Made by a program: the position numbers and the translations under genes. The notes below the pieces were generated by a model. The model saw only the letters and a list, made by a program, of their open reading frames with translations. It searched no databases and had not been told where the DNA came from. Below, in pieces: positions 9,062-18,406 of a DNA stretch of 64,000 bases (positions within the stretch are counted from its first letter, which is position 1; each line of letters begins with the position of its first letter). Source of the stretch: Gluconobacter morbifer G707 (GTDB taxonomy: Bacteria; Pseudomonadota; Alphaproteobacteria; Acetobacterales; Acetobacteraceae); the NCBI RefSeq assembly GCF_000234355.1, contig NZ_AGQV01000013.1, positions 61,367-125,366 of the forward strand. Direction: 5' to 3'.

Positions 9062-9094
9062 GGTCGGCAGTACCCTCTGACAACACTGCCGGCC
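9062..9094 (-). other. strong hairpin after topA
   Basis: GGTCGGCAGT and ACTGCCGGCC form a 10-bp stem (one G-T pair) around a 13-base loop, just past the topA stop. There is no T run on either side, so it is not a standard terminator. It may stabilise the topA mRNA end or act with Rho. Confidence 0.45.
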
Positions 9095-9106
9095 CCCTTT
9101 ATCCGA

Positions 9107-11797
9107 TCAACTTCCGGATGAAGGCTTGGCTGATGTTTTACGCGCCCGGGGCGCTGCGGTTGTGGCTTTGGCTGTTTTTTTTACAGTCGTGCGCCGCGTG
9201 GTTTTCTTCGGAGCCTCGTCTTTTGGCTCTTCCGCCGCCTTCTTTGCTTTTGTCGTTTTTGTGGATGCTTTCTTGGCCGTGGCTTTTTTGGCTCCGCCCT
9301 TCAGGGGTTTGCCCTTTTCGGCCAGAAGCGCCACGGCTTCGTCCAGCGTTACGTCATCCATGGCCCGGTCCCGCGGGAGGGTGGCGATCATCTGGCCATG
9401 CTGGACATAGGGACCAAACCGTCCCTTGCGCACCATGACCGGTTCACCATCCTTCGGATGTGCGCCCAGCGTACGGATGGAGGCAAGCTTCTTGGCAAGA
9501 CTGTCAACGGCCCGGTTCAGCCCGACGGTCAGGACATCATCGTCCTTGTCCAGCGTGCCATAGATGGCGCCCATCTTCACGTAAGGGCCGAACCGGCCCA
9601 GACCGGCCTCGATCTTCTCGCCTGTTTCGGGATGAATTCCTACCACGCGCGGCAGCGACAGCAGCCCGAGCGCCTGTTCAAGCGTCAGGGAATTGCCGTC
9701 CACGCCCTTGGGAATGGTGGTGCGTTTCGGCTTGGCTTTCTTGTCTTCCGGGTTGGGCTCGCCCTTCTGGATGTAAAGACCGTAAGGCCCGCGGCGGATG
9801 GTGATGTCCTCGCCTGTCTCCGGATCCTGCCCCAGAACTTTCGGCCCGTCATTCAGCCCTTCCGTATCGCCTTCCTCGGCGACGAGACGCCGTGTGAACT
9901 GGCAGGTGGGATAGTTGGAGCAGCCGATGAAGGCACCGAACTTGCCCAGGCGCAGGCCCAGACGGCCCGTCCCGCAGGCCGTGCACTGACGCGGATCGCT
10001 CCCGTCAGAACGAGGCGGGAAGAAATGCGGCCCGAGATCCTCATCCAGCGCGTCAATGACGTCCGAGATCTTGAGATCCTTGGTCTGGGCGACGGCTGCG
10101 GAAAAATCCTGCCAGAACGCCGCCATGACATCGTGCCAGTCCGCCCGGCCACCTGAAATGTCATCAAGCTGTTCTTCAAGGGAGGCGGTAAAACCGCTAT
10201 CGACATACCGTTCGAAGAACGAGGTCAAGAAGGCTGTGACAAGGCGCCCGCGATCCTCGGGGATGAAACGCCGGGCTTCCAGCCGGACATAGTTCCGATC
10301 CCGCAGGACGCTGAGAATCGAGGCATAGGTCGAGGGGCGGCCAATACCGATCTCTTCCATTTTCTTGACAAGGGAAGCTTCGGAATAGCGCGGCGGAGGC
10401 TGTGTGAAATGCTGCTCGGCCTCGACCTCACCGGTCGTCAGGCGGTCGCCTTCCTTCATGGGCGGAAGGAGCCTGCCGTCTTCATCGTCGCTGCGACTGT
10501 CGTCACGGCCTTCAATGTAGAGTTTCAGGAAGCCATCAAAGGCAATGGTCGATCCCGTGGCCCGCAGCAGGATACGGCCGCTTGCATCCGCCAGTGTGAC
10601 GGCAACCTGGTCCAGCTCGGCGGACTGCATCTGCGAGGCGACGGAGCGTTTCCAGATCAGTTCGTAGAGTTTCTTCTGTTCCGGGGACAGGGCATGGCCA
10701 ACTTTCTGGGGTGTGCGGAACACGTCCGTCGGGCGGATGGCCTCATGGGCTTCCTGCGCGTTCTTGGCCTTCGTGGAATAGGTGCGCGGATAATCCGGGA
10801 CGTAATCATCCCCGAACGCCTTGCCGATATGGCCCCGGATGGCGCCGACGGCTTCCTTGGCCATCGTCACGCCATCGGTTCGCATATAGGTGATGAGACC
10901 GATCGTCTCACCGCCCAGATCCACACCTTCATAAAGCTGCTGGGCGGTGCGCATGGTGGTCTGCGCACTCATGCCCAGTTTGCGGGAGGCTTCCTGCTGG
11001 AGGGTGGAGGTCGTGAAGGGCGGAGGCGGGTTGCGCTTGACGCGCTTGCGCTCGACGGAGCGGACGGTGAACTGCCCGGCCCGGACCGTATCCCGTGCGG
11101 CAAAAGCCAGTTCTTCGCTGTTGAGGTCGAACTGGTCGAGCTTGTTGCCGTCCAGATGTGTCAGGCGTGCCTGGAACGCGGCGTTGCCCGGCGTTGTGAA
11201 CCCGGCGGCAACTGTCCAGTATTCGCGCGGACGAAATACCTCGATTTCCGCTTCCCGCTCGCAGATCAGACGCAGGGCGACAGACTGCACACGGCCTGCG
11301 CTGCGGCTGCCAGGCAGTTTGCGCCACAGAACGGGCGAGAGCGTGAAGCCAACGAGGTAATCCAGCGCCCGGCGCGCCAGATAGGCGTCGATCAGCGGAC
11401 GATCGAGATTGCGCGGCTCCGCCATGGCTGTCTGGACGGCGGATTTCGTGATTTCGTTGAAGGTGACGCGATGGACGTCGATGTTCTTCAGGAGCTTCTT
11501 TTCTTCCAGAACGCTGCGGACATGCCAGGAAATGGCTTCGCCCTCACGATCCGGGTCAGTCGCGAGATAGAGGTTCTTTGCCCCCTTGAGCGCCTTGGCG
11601 ATGGCGGACATCTGCCGCGCGCCACGCTCATCCGTCTGCCAGACCATGGCGAAGTTTTCGTCCGGGCGCACGCTCCCGTCCTTGGGCGGAAGGTCCCGCA
11701 CATGACCGAACGACGCGAGAACTGTGTACCCGCTGCCCAGATACTTGTTGATCGTCTTGGCCTTGGCCGGGCTTTCGACCACCACAACGTCTGTCAT
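9107..11797 (-). CDS. topA: DNA topoisomerase I
   Basis: 896 residues from ATG 11797, which has CGGAG five bases upstream and overlaps the dprA stop as ATGA; a GTG two codons earlier is less likely. The N-terminal TOPRIM domain starts with VVVVESPAKAKTI and includes TDPDREGEAI. The catalytic Tyr is about residue 304 in GLITYMRTDG. One Cys4 zinc ribbon is visible (CTACGTG ... GCSNYPTC), followed by repeated 'G.FGPYVK/Q.G' topo-C repeats and a long Lys/Ala/Thr-rich tail that should bind DNA non-specifically. It relaxes negative supercoils in the cytoplasm. Together with dprA, plsY and pyrC it forms a run of genes seen in many alphaproteobacteria. Confidence 0.95.
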   Translation of the reverse strand: MTDVVVVESPAKAKTINKYLGSGYTVLASFGHVRDLPPKDGSVRPDENFAMVWQTDERGARQMSAIAKALKGAKNLYLATDPDREGEAISWHVRSVLEEKKLLKNIDVHRVTFNEITKSAVQTAMAEPRNLDRPLIDAYLARRALDYLVGFTLSPVLWRKLPGSRSAGRVQSVALRLICEREAEIEVFRPREYWTVAAGFTTPGNAAFQARLTHLDGNKLDQFDLNSEELAFAARDTVRAGQFTVRSVERKRVKRNPPPPFTTSTLQQEASRKLGMSAQTTMRTAQQLYEGVDLGGETIGLITYMRTDGVTMAKEAVGAIRGHIGKAFGDDYVPDYPRTYSTKAKNAQEAHEAIRPTDVFRTPQKVGHALSPEQKKLYELIWKRSVASQMQSAELDQVAVTLADASGRILLRATGSTIAFDGFLKLYIEGRDDSRSDDEDGRLLPPMKEGDRLTTGEVEAEQHFTQPPPRYSEASLVKKMEEIGIGRPSTYASILSVLRDRNYVRLEARRFIPEDRGRLVTAFLTSFFERYVDSGFTASLEEQLDDISGGRADWHDVMAAFWQDFSAAVAQTKDLKISDVIDALDEDLGPHFFPPRSDGSDPRQCTACGTGRLGLRLGKFGAFIGCSNYPTCQFTRRLVAEEGDTEGLNDGPKVLGQDPETGEDITIRRGPYGLYIQKGEPNPEDKKAKPKRTTIPKGVDGNSLTLEQALGLLSLPRVVGIHPETGEKIEAGLGRFGPYVKMGAIYGTLDKDDDVLTVGLNRAVDSLAKKLASIRTLGAHPKDGEPVMVRKGRFGPYVQHGQMIATLPRDRAMDDVTLDEAVALLAEKGKPLKGGAKKATAKKASTKTTKAKKAAEEPKDEAPKKTTRRTTVKKTAKATTAAPRARKTSAKPSSGS

Positions 11798-12999
11798 TGC
11801 CACTCCGGTTTCCGCGTCGCTTTTCCAGTCGGCAGTAACGCAACGCGCCCGCCGGGCACGAACTCCACAACACCACCGAGCTCAAGTTCGGTGAGGACGG
11901 AGAGGACTGCCGAAACGGAGAACTGGCAGCGGCGCACCACCTCGTCAACCGCTATGGCTGTAACAGAAAGCAGGGGCCGGACTTTTTCCAGTACGAGATC
12001 CGGGTCCGTCCAGGCCTCCGGTTCAGCATTTTTCCAGAGGGCCTGGGGTTCGGAAAAGCCGGAGAAAAGCGGTTTCCCGGCATCTCCGTTCTGCCATGGT
12101 TCCGATTTTCGGGGTGGAAGAACGGTCGGCAGGACGGTCAGGATGTCATGCAGATTTTCCGTCAGGACCGCGACGTGCTGGCGGAGCAGGTCGTTCCCGC
12201 CATGAGAGCGAGGATCAAGCGGAGAACCGGGCACGGCAAAGACATCACGATCATAGGAGCCGGCCAGTTTTGCCGTGATGAGCGTGCCTGAACGCAGGGA
12301 GGCTTCCACCACGAGACAGCCAAGGGAAATCCCCGCAATCAGTCGGTTCCGCCTGGGAAAATGCCGGGCCTGTGGCGCCGTACCCAGCAGGGCTTCTGTC
12401 ACCAGGCAGTCGCGCTCGGCAATTTCGGCCTGGAGCCAGGCATTCTCGGGCGGATAGACGTGATCCAGTCCGCCGGCCACGGCGGCGGCGGTCAGTCCGG
12501 TGGATAACGCGGCGGCATGAGCCGCCGAGTCGATACCCCGTGCCAGCCCCGATACGACGCAGACGCCGGCATGGGCCAGTTCCGCCGACAGGCTCTCCGC
12601 CATGCGGAGGCCTGCGCCCGAGGCGTTCCGTGCCCCCACGACGCCAACGGCGCGCATGGAAAGCCGGGCGGGATTTCCCAGCGTGAAAAGCACTGCCGGA
12701 GCGTCGGGAATATGCGCCAGAAGGTGAGGATAATCCGGCTCGCCCCGCAAAAGCATCCGGCCGCCCAGTTTTTCAAGGGCGGCAAGCTCGTCCGCCATCC
12801 GTGTCCGGGACGGGATGTCAGGAGGTGCTGCGCGTCCTGCACGGCGCATTCTTTCCGGCAGGGCCTCCAGCGTCCTGTCCGCCGTTCCATACTGTTCGAG
12901 GAGACGTGCGAAACTCACCGGACCGCCACCCGGCGTTTTCGCCAGTCGCAGGGTGTCGAGTCGGACGGTCGGAGAAAGAGGGGAGAAGCACGCGGTCAT
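11794..12999 (-). CDS. dprA: DNA processing protein DprA (RecA loader for incoming single-stranded DNA)
   Basis: A 401-residue protein. The Rossmann-like core shows AVGVVGARNASGAG, SGLARGIDSAAH, GGLDHVYPPEN, FPRRNRLIAG and EASLRSGTLITA, the classical DprA motifs. A C-terminal winged-helix part (about 335-401) has IAVDEVVRRCQFSVSAVLSVLTELELGG. DprA binds incoming single-stranded DNA and loads RecA during transformation. A comEC gene is also in this window, so the competence machinery is at least partly kept. It overlaps topA by four bases and lies 47 bases after plsY. Confidence 0.93.
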   Translation of the reverse strand: MTACFSPLSPTVRLDTLRLAKTPGGGPVSFARLLEQYGTADRTLEALPERMRRAGRAAPPDIPSRTRMADELAALEKLGGRMLLRGEPDYPHLLAHIPDAPAVLFTLGNPARLSMRAVGVVGARNASGAGLRMAESLSAELAHAGVCVVSGLARGIDSAAHAAALSTGLTAAAVAGGLDHVYPPENAWLQAEIAERDCLVTEALLGTAPQARHFPRRNRLIAGISLGCLVVEASLRSGTLITAKLAGSYDRDVFAVPGSPLDPRSHGGNDLLRQHVAVLTENLHDILTVLPTVLPPRKSEPWQNGDAGKPLFSGFSEPQALWKNAEPEAWTDPDLVLEKVRPLLSVTAIAVDEVVRRCQFSVSAVLSVLTELELGGVVEFVPGGRVALLPTGKATRKPEWQ

Positions 13000-13046
13000 C
13001 CGTCGCGTTTACCCCGTATTCGTTAAGGAACGCTTAAAAATGCGGC

Positions 13047-13685
13047 CTACTGATGCCGCTGTGGCGGTCCGTCAATATTGACGGAAGGTTCCCGTCCCGC
13101 CAGTAGGCGGGCGATATTGCTGTAATGGCGGACCCAGATCAGCAGCGACAGCAGCAGCGTCGCAATCGGAAGCGGGGAATGGAAAGGCTGTTCCGACAGG
13201 GGTGCCATCAGGATAGGAGCGGCCACGAAAGCCGCCAGCGCTCCGGCCGATGAAATATGGCTCAGCCGCGCCACGGCCAGCCAGATGATGCAGCAGGCCA
13301 GTCCGACAGGCCAGCACAGCACCCAGATCGTACCGAGCCCTGTGGCAACTCCCTTTCCACCCCGGAAGCCGAGCCAGACGGGAAAACAGTGCCCGACCAC
13401 AACCGCGATGGCCGCAACGCCCATCGCGAGGTGGGTCTGCACGGGACAGAACCGGACAGCGATCAGGACCGCCAGCGCCCCTTTGAGGGCGTCCAACAGC
13501 AGGGTAGCGGCGGCAACGCCCTTGCGGCCCGTGCGCAGAACATTGGTGGCTCCGATATTGCCCGAGCCGACCTTGCGGATGTCTCCGCCGCCACAAAGAG
13601 CCGTCAGGATCAGGCCAAACGGAATACTGCCTAGAAAATAGGCAATCAGTGCGATGACGGCCAGATGGGGTTGGGACATGCTCAT
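13047..13685 (-). CDS. plsY: glycerol-3-phosphate acyltransferase PlsY
   Basis: 212 residues with five or six membrane segments. PlsY motifs are present: FLGSIPFGLI near the start, GSGNIGATNVLRTG (about 41-54), and GHCFPVWLGFRGGKGVATGLG (about 101-121). The enzyme transfers acyl groups from acyl-phosphate to glycerol-3-phosphate, the first step of phospholipid synthesis, in the inner membrane. The ATG overlaps the pyrC stop (ATGA). Confidence 0.95.
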   Translation of the reverse strand: MSMSQPHLAVIALIAYFLGSIPFGLILTALCGGGDIRKVGSGNIGATNVLRTGRKGVAAATLLLDALKGALAVLIAVRFCPVQTHLAMGVAAIAVVVGHCFPVWLGFRGGKGVATGLGTIWVLCWPVGLACCIIWLAVARLSHISSAGALAAFVAAPILMAPLSEQPFHSPLPIATLLLSLLIWVRHYSNIARLLAGREPSVNIDGPPQRHQ

Positions 13686-14956
13686 GCCAGCCCCTCTGCC
13701 GTGAAGACCTCCGCGCCACGCCGGAACGTTCGCAGAACGCGGCCCTTGAGATCCTGTCCATCGAAAGGCGTATTCTGCGCCCGGCCTGGCAGTTCACCTG
13801 CCGTTACGGTCCAGACTGCATCCGGATCGAACAGACACAGATCGGCGGTGCGTCCGATTTCCAGAACCCCGGCATCGATTCGCAGCAGCTTTGCTGGTGC
13901 GGACGTGACAAGACGCAGTGCATCGGGCAGGGGCAGGCCGGTCCCGAGCGTCACGCCCAGCAATGTGACCAGTCCGGTGCCCCCCGCCCGGGCCTGTGCG
14001 AAAGGAAGACGCTTGTCATCGGCATCCGCCGGAGCATGATCCGAGGCGACGGCATCTATCGTCCCGTCCGCCAGTGCAGCGCAGACTGCCGCGCGATCCG
14101 AATCGGCCCGCAGGGGTGGAGAGAACTTGGCGTAAGTCCGGAAATCGCCGATGTCCTCTTCCGTCATGGCGAAATAGGGAGGGGCAGTGTCGCATGTGAT
14201 CCGAAGGCCTTTTGCCTTGGCGGCGCGGATCAGGGTCAGTCCTTCTTCCGTCGAGACATGGGCGAAATGCAGTCGCGCCCCTGTCATCTCTGCCAGACGC
14301 AGGTCCCGGGCGATCATGATGGCCTCCGCTGCGGCCGGAACCTGTGGCAGACCCATGCGCACAGCCCGCGCCCCGGCAGTCGCGCATGCTCCCCTGGCCA
14401 GGGACGGATCTTCCGGATGCTGGACCACCAGCGCGTCACAGAAGCGGGAATAGGACAGCATGTTGCGCATCTGCTTCGCATCGGCGATGGCGCGCGTTCC
14501 GTCCGTGAACGCGACAGCTCCGGCCTCTTTCAGGAGGCCCATCTCCGCCAATTCCGCACCCTCGCAGCCGCGTGTAAGCGCGCCATAGGGATGAATGGAA
14601 ACCAGGCCCGTCTCGTCACCGCGCACCTTCAGCAGATGCACGAGAGCCGGATTGTCGATTGCGGGAGAGGTATTGGGCAGGACGGCCATGGTGGTGATGC
14701 CACCCGCCACGGCGGCCTGCGCGCCGGTTGCAATGCTTTCGCGGTATTCGAAACCCGGCTCACCCAGTGTCACGCGCATGTCCACCAGACCGGGACAGAG
14801 AACGGCGCCCTGTCCGTCAATGACGCGAGCGCCCTTCGGAGCCTCACTGCCATCAATCGCGGCAATCCGGCCATCCGTAACGACCAGTCGGCCTGCGCCA
14901 TCACGGCCTGAAGCCGGGTCGATCAGGCGCACATTTTCAAAGACAGTACTCGTCAT
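13682..14956 (-). CDS. pyrC: dihydroorotase (PyrC, class I type)
   Basis: A 424-residue amidohydrolase. The first metal-site motif is altered: the usual DxHxH after 'PGLVD' reads [14 protein letters not shown] here, so the two His are missing. Downstream the class I landmarks [26 protein letters not shown] and [15 protein letters not shown] are kept. Loss of DxHxH is typical of the non-catalytic PyrC-like partner (PyrX/PyrC') found beside aspartate carbamoyltransferase. It overlaps pyrB (ATGA) and plsY (ATGA). It may therefore be a structural partner of PyrB, with the active dihydroorotase elsewhere, or a diverged enzyme. Confidence 0.85.
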   Translation of the reverse strand: MTSTVFENVRLIDPASGRDGAGRLVVTDGRIAAIDGSEAPKGARVIDGQGAVLCPGLVDMRVTLGEPGFEYRESIATGAQAAVAGGITTMAVLPNTSPAIDNPALVHLLKVRGDETGLVSIHPYGALTRGCEGAELAEMGLLKEAGAVAFTDGTRAIADAKQMRNMLSYSRFCDALVVQHPEDPSLARGACATAGARAVRMGLPQVPAAAEAIMIARDLRLAEMTGARLHFAHVSTEEGLTLIRAAKAKGLRITCDTAPPYFAMTEEDIGDFRTYAKFSPPLRADSDRAAVCAALADGTIDAVASDHAPADADDKRLPFAQARAGGTGLVTLLGVTLGTGLPLPDALRLVTSAPAKLLRIDAGVLEIGRTADLCLFDPDAVWTVTAGELPGRAQNTPFDGQDLKGRVLRTFRRGAEVFTAEGLA

Positions 14957-15894
14957 GATGGTATCCGTGCGCGGGACAGGCGGTCCAGAACGGCCATGCG
15001 GATGGCCACGCCCATCTCGACCTGTTCGGAAATCACGCTCTGGTCGGAATCGGCGACATCGGAAGCAATTTCGACGCCACGGTTCATGGGTCCCGGATGC
15101 ATGACCAGCGCGCCGGGTTTCGCAAGGCCCAGACGGCGCCGGTCCAGTCCGAAGAAGCGGAAATATTCCCGTGCACTCGGGACAAGGCCGGCGCCCATGC
15201 GCTCTTTCTGAAGACGCAGGGACATCACGACATCAGCCCCTTCAAGCGCGCTGTCCATATCCGACAGGATTTCGACGTTTCCGAGTTTCGCCATCGCGGA
15301 CGGGACCAGCGTGGGTGGACCGACAAGGCGAATGCGGCTTTTAAGGGCCGTCAGGAGATGGATGTTCGAGCGCGCAACCCGGCTATGCCCGACATCGCCA
15401 CAGATGGCGACGGTCAGCCCGTCCAGCCGGCCAAAATGGCGACGGATGGTTAGGGCGTCCAGCAGCGCCTGCGTCGGATGTTCGTGGGTGCCATCCCCGG
15501 CATTGACGACGCTGGCCTCGACTTTCTGGGACAGGAGTTCCGGTGCCCCTGACTGCGAATGCCGCACGACGAGCAAATCGCAGCGCATGGCGTTCAGCGT
15601 GGCGGCCGTATCCAGCAGGGTTTCGCCCTTGTTCACGGAACTGGTGGCGACCGTCATGTTGATGACATCCGCCCCAAGACGTTTGCCCGCCAGTTCAAAA
15701 CTGGTGCGCGTGCGCGTGCTGTCCTCGAAGAACATGTTGATGACTGTCCGTCCCCGCAGCGCGTCCCGCGGGGCGGAGCGCGAGCGGCTCAGGAGGGCAT
15801 AGCTCTCCGCCAGATCGAGAAACGGGACGATCTGCGCCGCCGTCAGGCCTTCAATGCCCAGCAGATGCCGGGGAATGGAGGCTCGCTCAGCCAT
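14953..15894 (-). CDS. pyrB: aspartate carbamoyltransferase catalytic subunit
   Basis: About 313 residues from ATG 15894; an ATG two codons earlier (15900) is equally possible, and both overlap the gltX stop. The carbamoyl-phosphate loop [12 protein letters not shown], plus [42 protein letters not shown] and [12 protein letters not shown], are hallmarks of PyrB. It condenses carbamoyl phosphate with aspartate in pyrimidine synthesis. The tight overlap with a PyrC-like gene fits a PyrB-PyrC' dodecamer, as known in other bacteria (inference). Confidence 0.95.
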   Translation of the reverse strand: MAERASIPRHLLGIEGLTAAQIVPFLDLAESYALLSRSRSAPRDALRGRTVINMFFEDSTRTRTSFELAGKRLGADVINMTVATSSVNKGETLLDTAATLNAMRCDLLVVRHSQSGAPELLSQKVEASVVNAGDGTHEHPTQALLDALTIRRHFGRLDGLTVAICGDVGHSRVARSNIHLLTALKSRIRLVGPPTLVPSAMAKLGNVEILSDMDSALEGADVVMSLRLQKERMGAGLVPSAREYFRFFGLDRRRLGLAKPGALVMHPGPMNRGVEIASDVADSDQSVISEQVEMGVAIRMAVLDRLSRARIPS

Positions 15895-17320
15895 TGGCAT
15901 CAACCGTGGCCGCCTCTGGCGCGGACAGGACACTGGCGATGCGGGCCAGAACCTCGTCCTGACCCAGCGCGGCGAGGGTCAGGTCAATGCCGGGTGATGT
16001 CGTGGAACCGGTCATGGCAGCACGCAGCGGCTGTGCGACGGACCCGAGTTTCAGCTCATGCTTCTCCGCATAGGCGCGGAGGGTGGCGTCAATGGCTTCC
16101 GGTGTGAATGCTTCAAGCGCGGCCAGATCCCTGCCGACGCCTTCCAGAACCCTGCGCCCGTCCTCACCCAGCAGTTTCCGGGCCTTGGGCGTGAAGGTCA
16201 GGGGGAGCGTGAAACCGGCGAAAGCGGCATTGTCGGCCAGTTCCACCAGCGTCTTGGCGCGTTCCTTCAGTCCTGGCATCATCGCGAGGATCCGCGCGCG
16301 CGTCCTGTCATTCGCTAGAATACCTTCACGGTTCTGAAGGCGTTCCATGACGTCGTTCGTCAGGCGTTCATCATCGGCCTGCCGCATCCAGATCCCGTTC
16401 AGATGCGCCAGTTTGACGTAATCCATGCGGGACGGGGAACGGCCAACGCCATCGAGATCGAACAGCCTGATCTGTTCTTCGCGGGACAGGACCTCGGCAT
16501 CGCCATGGCCCCAGCCCAGACGCAGCAGATAATTGCACAGCGCTTCCGGCAGGTATCCTTCCTCGCGGAAATCCACCACTGACTGCGCTCCGTGCCGCTT
16601 GGACAGCTTGGCGCCATCCGGTCCGTGGATCAGCGGCAGATGGGCGAAATGCGGCAGATCCCATCCCATCGCCCTGTAGATCATGGCCTGACGGAACGTG
16701 TTCGTCAGATGGTCGTCACCGCGGATGACATGGGTGATGTTCATGTCATGGTCGTCGCAGACCACGGCGTGAAGGTAGGTTGGCGTTCCGTCGGAGCGCA
16801 GAAGGATCAGGTCGTCCATTTCCTCGTTCGCGACGCGGACTTCGCCCTGCACCAGATCCCGGATGATGGTCTCACCCTCGCGCGGGGCCTTGAGGCGGAC
16901 GACGTAGGGTGCATCGGCAGGCGCTTCGGACGGATCGCGGTCGCGCCATGTGCCGTCATAACGCGGTGGGCGCTTTTCCTTCATGGCCTTCTCGCGCATG
17001 GCGGCCAGCTCTTCCGGGGTACAGAAGCATTTATAGGCCTGCCCCTTCTCCAGAAGTTCCAGCGCCACCTGCGTGTGGCGGTCCTGACGCGTGGACTGAA
17101 AGATCGGCTTTTCGTCCGCTGTGATGCCCATCCAGGCCAGACCGTCAAAGATTACGTCCACGGCTTTCTGGGTGGAGCGTTCCTTGTCGGTGTCCTCGAT
17201 CCTCAGAAGGAATTCGCCGCCGTGATGCCGGGCGAAGAGGAAATTGAACAGTGCGGCGCGGGCGTTGCCGACATGCAGCAGGCCCGTGGGGGAGGGGGCA
17301 AAGCGCGTACGGATTGTCAT
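15887..17320 (-). CDS. gltX: glutamyl-tRNA synthetase
   Basis: A 477-residue class I tRNA synthetase. The HIGH-type motif is in [18 protein letters not shown] at the N-terminus, and the KMSKS-type motif is KLSKRHG (about residue 247). [20 protein letters not shown] and the helical C-terminal anticodon-binding domain also fit. It charges tRNA-Glu. It is the first gene of the gltX-pyrB-pyrC-plsY-dprA-topA run. Confidence 0.96.
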   Translation of the reverse strand: MTIRTRFAPSPTGLLHVGNARAALFNFLFARHHGGEFLLRIEDTDKERSTQKAVDVIFDGLAWMGITADEKPIFQSTRQDRHTQVALELLEKGQAYKCFCTPEELAAMREKAMKEKRPPRYDGTWRDRDPSEAPADAPYVVRLKAPREGETIIRDLVQGEVRVANEEMDDLILLRSDGTPTYLHAVVCDDHDMNITHVIRGDDHLTNTFRQAMIYRAMGWDLPHFAHLPLIHGPDGAKLSKRHGAQSVVDFREEGYLPEALCNYLLRLGWGHGDAEVLSREEQIRLFDLDGVGRSPSRMDYVKLAHLNGIWMRQADDERLTNDVMERLQNREGILANDRTRARILAMMPGLKERAKTLVELADNAAFAGFTLPLTFTPKARKLLGEDGRRVLEGVGRDLAALEAFTPEAIDATLRAYAEKHELKLGSVAQPLRAAMTGSTTSPGIDLTLAALGQDEVLARIASVLSAPEAATVDANG

Positions 17321-17818
17321 GTCGCCCTCATATCATGACAGGACCTGTCCTGCCATCCATCCAGACCAGTCAGGTCTGGGGAAAAACAGCCCGGGACAAT
17401 GTTCAGGTCTTGGGGTGCCGGGCGCATTATCCGGTCGGTGAAGTCTGTCCGGATACGGACGCAGTTTCCCGGGTTTTCCATGCCGGATGTGCTGTTGGGA
17501 TAAAGACACGCCAATAGCCTGCTGGATAGTATTTCAGAGTATTGTTTTAAAATTTCTGTATTCCGGAGATTATGGAAGTAGTATCTACAGAATGAAATAA
17601 GGATTTTCTGTGGTTTTTTAGAAAAACGACATTATATTTTGATGAATAACTGAAGTATTTTAAGGATTCTTTCTGTTCGTGTCCTGATGTGGATAAAATA
17701 TTCACGATGTTGTTATCGTCAGAATGATATCTTTCAAGGCTTTTCAAGCGTGTGTGATTTTCTGAGCATGCTGGATTTCCTTTATCATTGAAGACTGAAA
17801 TCTCGGGATGATTCCATC
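17321..17818. other. intergenic region with AT-rich core
   Basis: About 500 bases between gltX (leftward) and a cupin gene (rightward), so it must hold both promoters. From about 17520 to 17760 the sequence is strikingly AT-rich compared with its surroundings. A 66-codon minus-strand frame (17547-17747) crosses it but starts with TTG, has no good ribosome binding site and matches nothing I recognise. No terminator or known RNA motif is evident. Confidence 0.6.
17361..17379. promoter_or_regulatory. small inverted repeat upstream of gltX
   Basis: CCAGACC-agtca-GGTCTGG, a perfect 7-bp inverted repeat about 40 bases upstream of the gltX start. It has no T run in either direction. It could be an operator or a leader hairpin of the gltX transcript. 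Confidence 0.35.
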
Positions 17819-18406
17819 ATGGATAGACGCGACTTCAGCGTCCTGCTTGCAGGACTGGGACTGACACTGGCGAACGGTCGGATCCGCAAGGCGAGTGCTG
17901 CTTCCGGAAATGTGGAGCTTTTCACGCTCGGGACCAACGGCTGGGTACCCAACAATCCGGGTCTGCCCGTCATCGTGTATCGCAACGTGCTGGAATCCGG
18001 CGCGGGGAAGGAAAGTGTGTACGAAGACCTGTTCAACCGGAACGGCTGGCCGGCCCAGTGGCGTAATGGTGTCTATTCCTTTCACCATTATCACAGCCTT
18101 GGGCATGAGGTGCTCGGTTTCTCGAATGGTTCGGCCCGGCTGATGCTCGGTGGCCCGGAAGGGCGCGTGGTTGAAGTCCGGGGTGGTGACGTTGCCCTTC
18201 TTCCTGCTGGTACGGGACACTGCAATCTCGGATCGGATATCGATTTTACCGTAATCGGCGCCTATCCGCCCCGGCAGGATTTTGACATCCTACGCTCTGC
18301 CCCAACACCGGAGCAGCTTGCCCGGATCCGGCATCTGCCTTTCCCGAATAGTGATCCCGTTCAGGGGCTTCATGGCGTCGTAACCCGGGAGTGGCACGCA
18401 TCATGA
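17819..18406 (+). CDS. exported cupin-domain protein (YjlB-like)
   Basis: 195 residues. The N-terminus MDRRDFSVLLAGLGLTLANG looks like a twin-arginine signal (RRDF). The mature part is a cupin: YSFHHYHSLGHEVLGFSNGSARLMLGG is the first cupin motif with His ligands, and GDVALLPAGTGHCNLG the second. The order and spacing resemble the YjlB cupin family, of unknown function. It overlaps the next gene by ATGA, so they form an operon. A metal-dependent periplasmic role is inferred from the signal and the metal-ligand pattern. Confidence 0.75.
   Translation: MDRRDFSVLLAGLGLTLANGRIRKASAASGNVELFTLGTNGWVPNNPGLPVIVYRNVLESGAGKESVYEDLFNRNGWPAQWRNGVYSFHHYHSLGHEVLGFSNGSARLMLGGPEGRVVEVRGGDVALLPAGTGHCNLGSDIDFTVIGAYPPRQDFDILRSAPTPEQLARIRHLPFPNSDPVQGLHGVVTREWHAS

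Noticed and set aside
9062..9094. Hairpin after topA as a rho-independent terminator
   Set aside because: The stem is good but there is no T run in the transcript direction; kept only as an unclassified hairpin.
10409..12205. Long plus-strand open frame opposite topA and dprA
   Set aside because: High-GC shadow frame; no ribosome binding site or motifs, while topA and dprA are unmistakable.
17547..17747. 66-codon minus-strand frame in the AT-rich gap
   Set aside because: TTG start, no ribosome binding site; AT-rich DNA gives low-complexity frames by chance.
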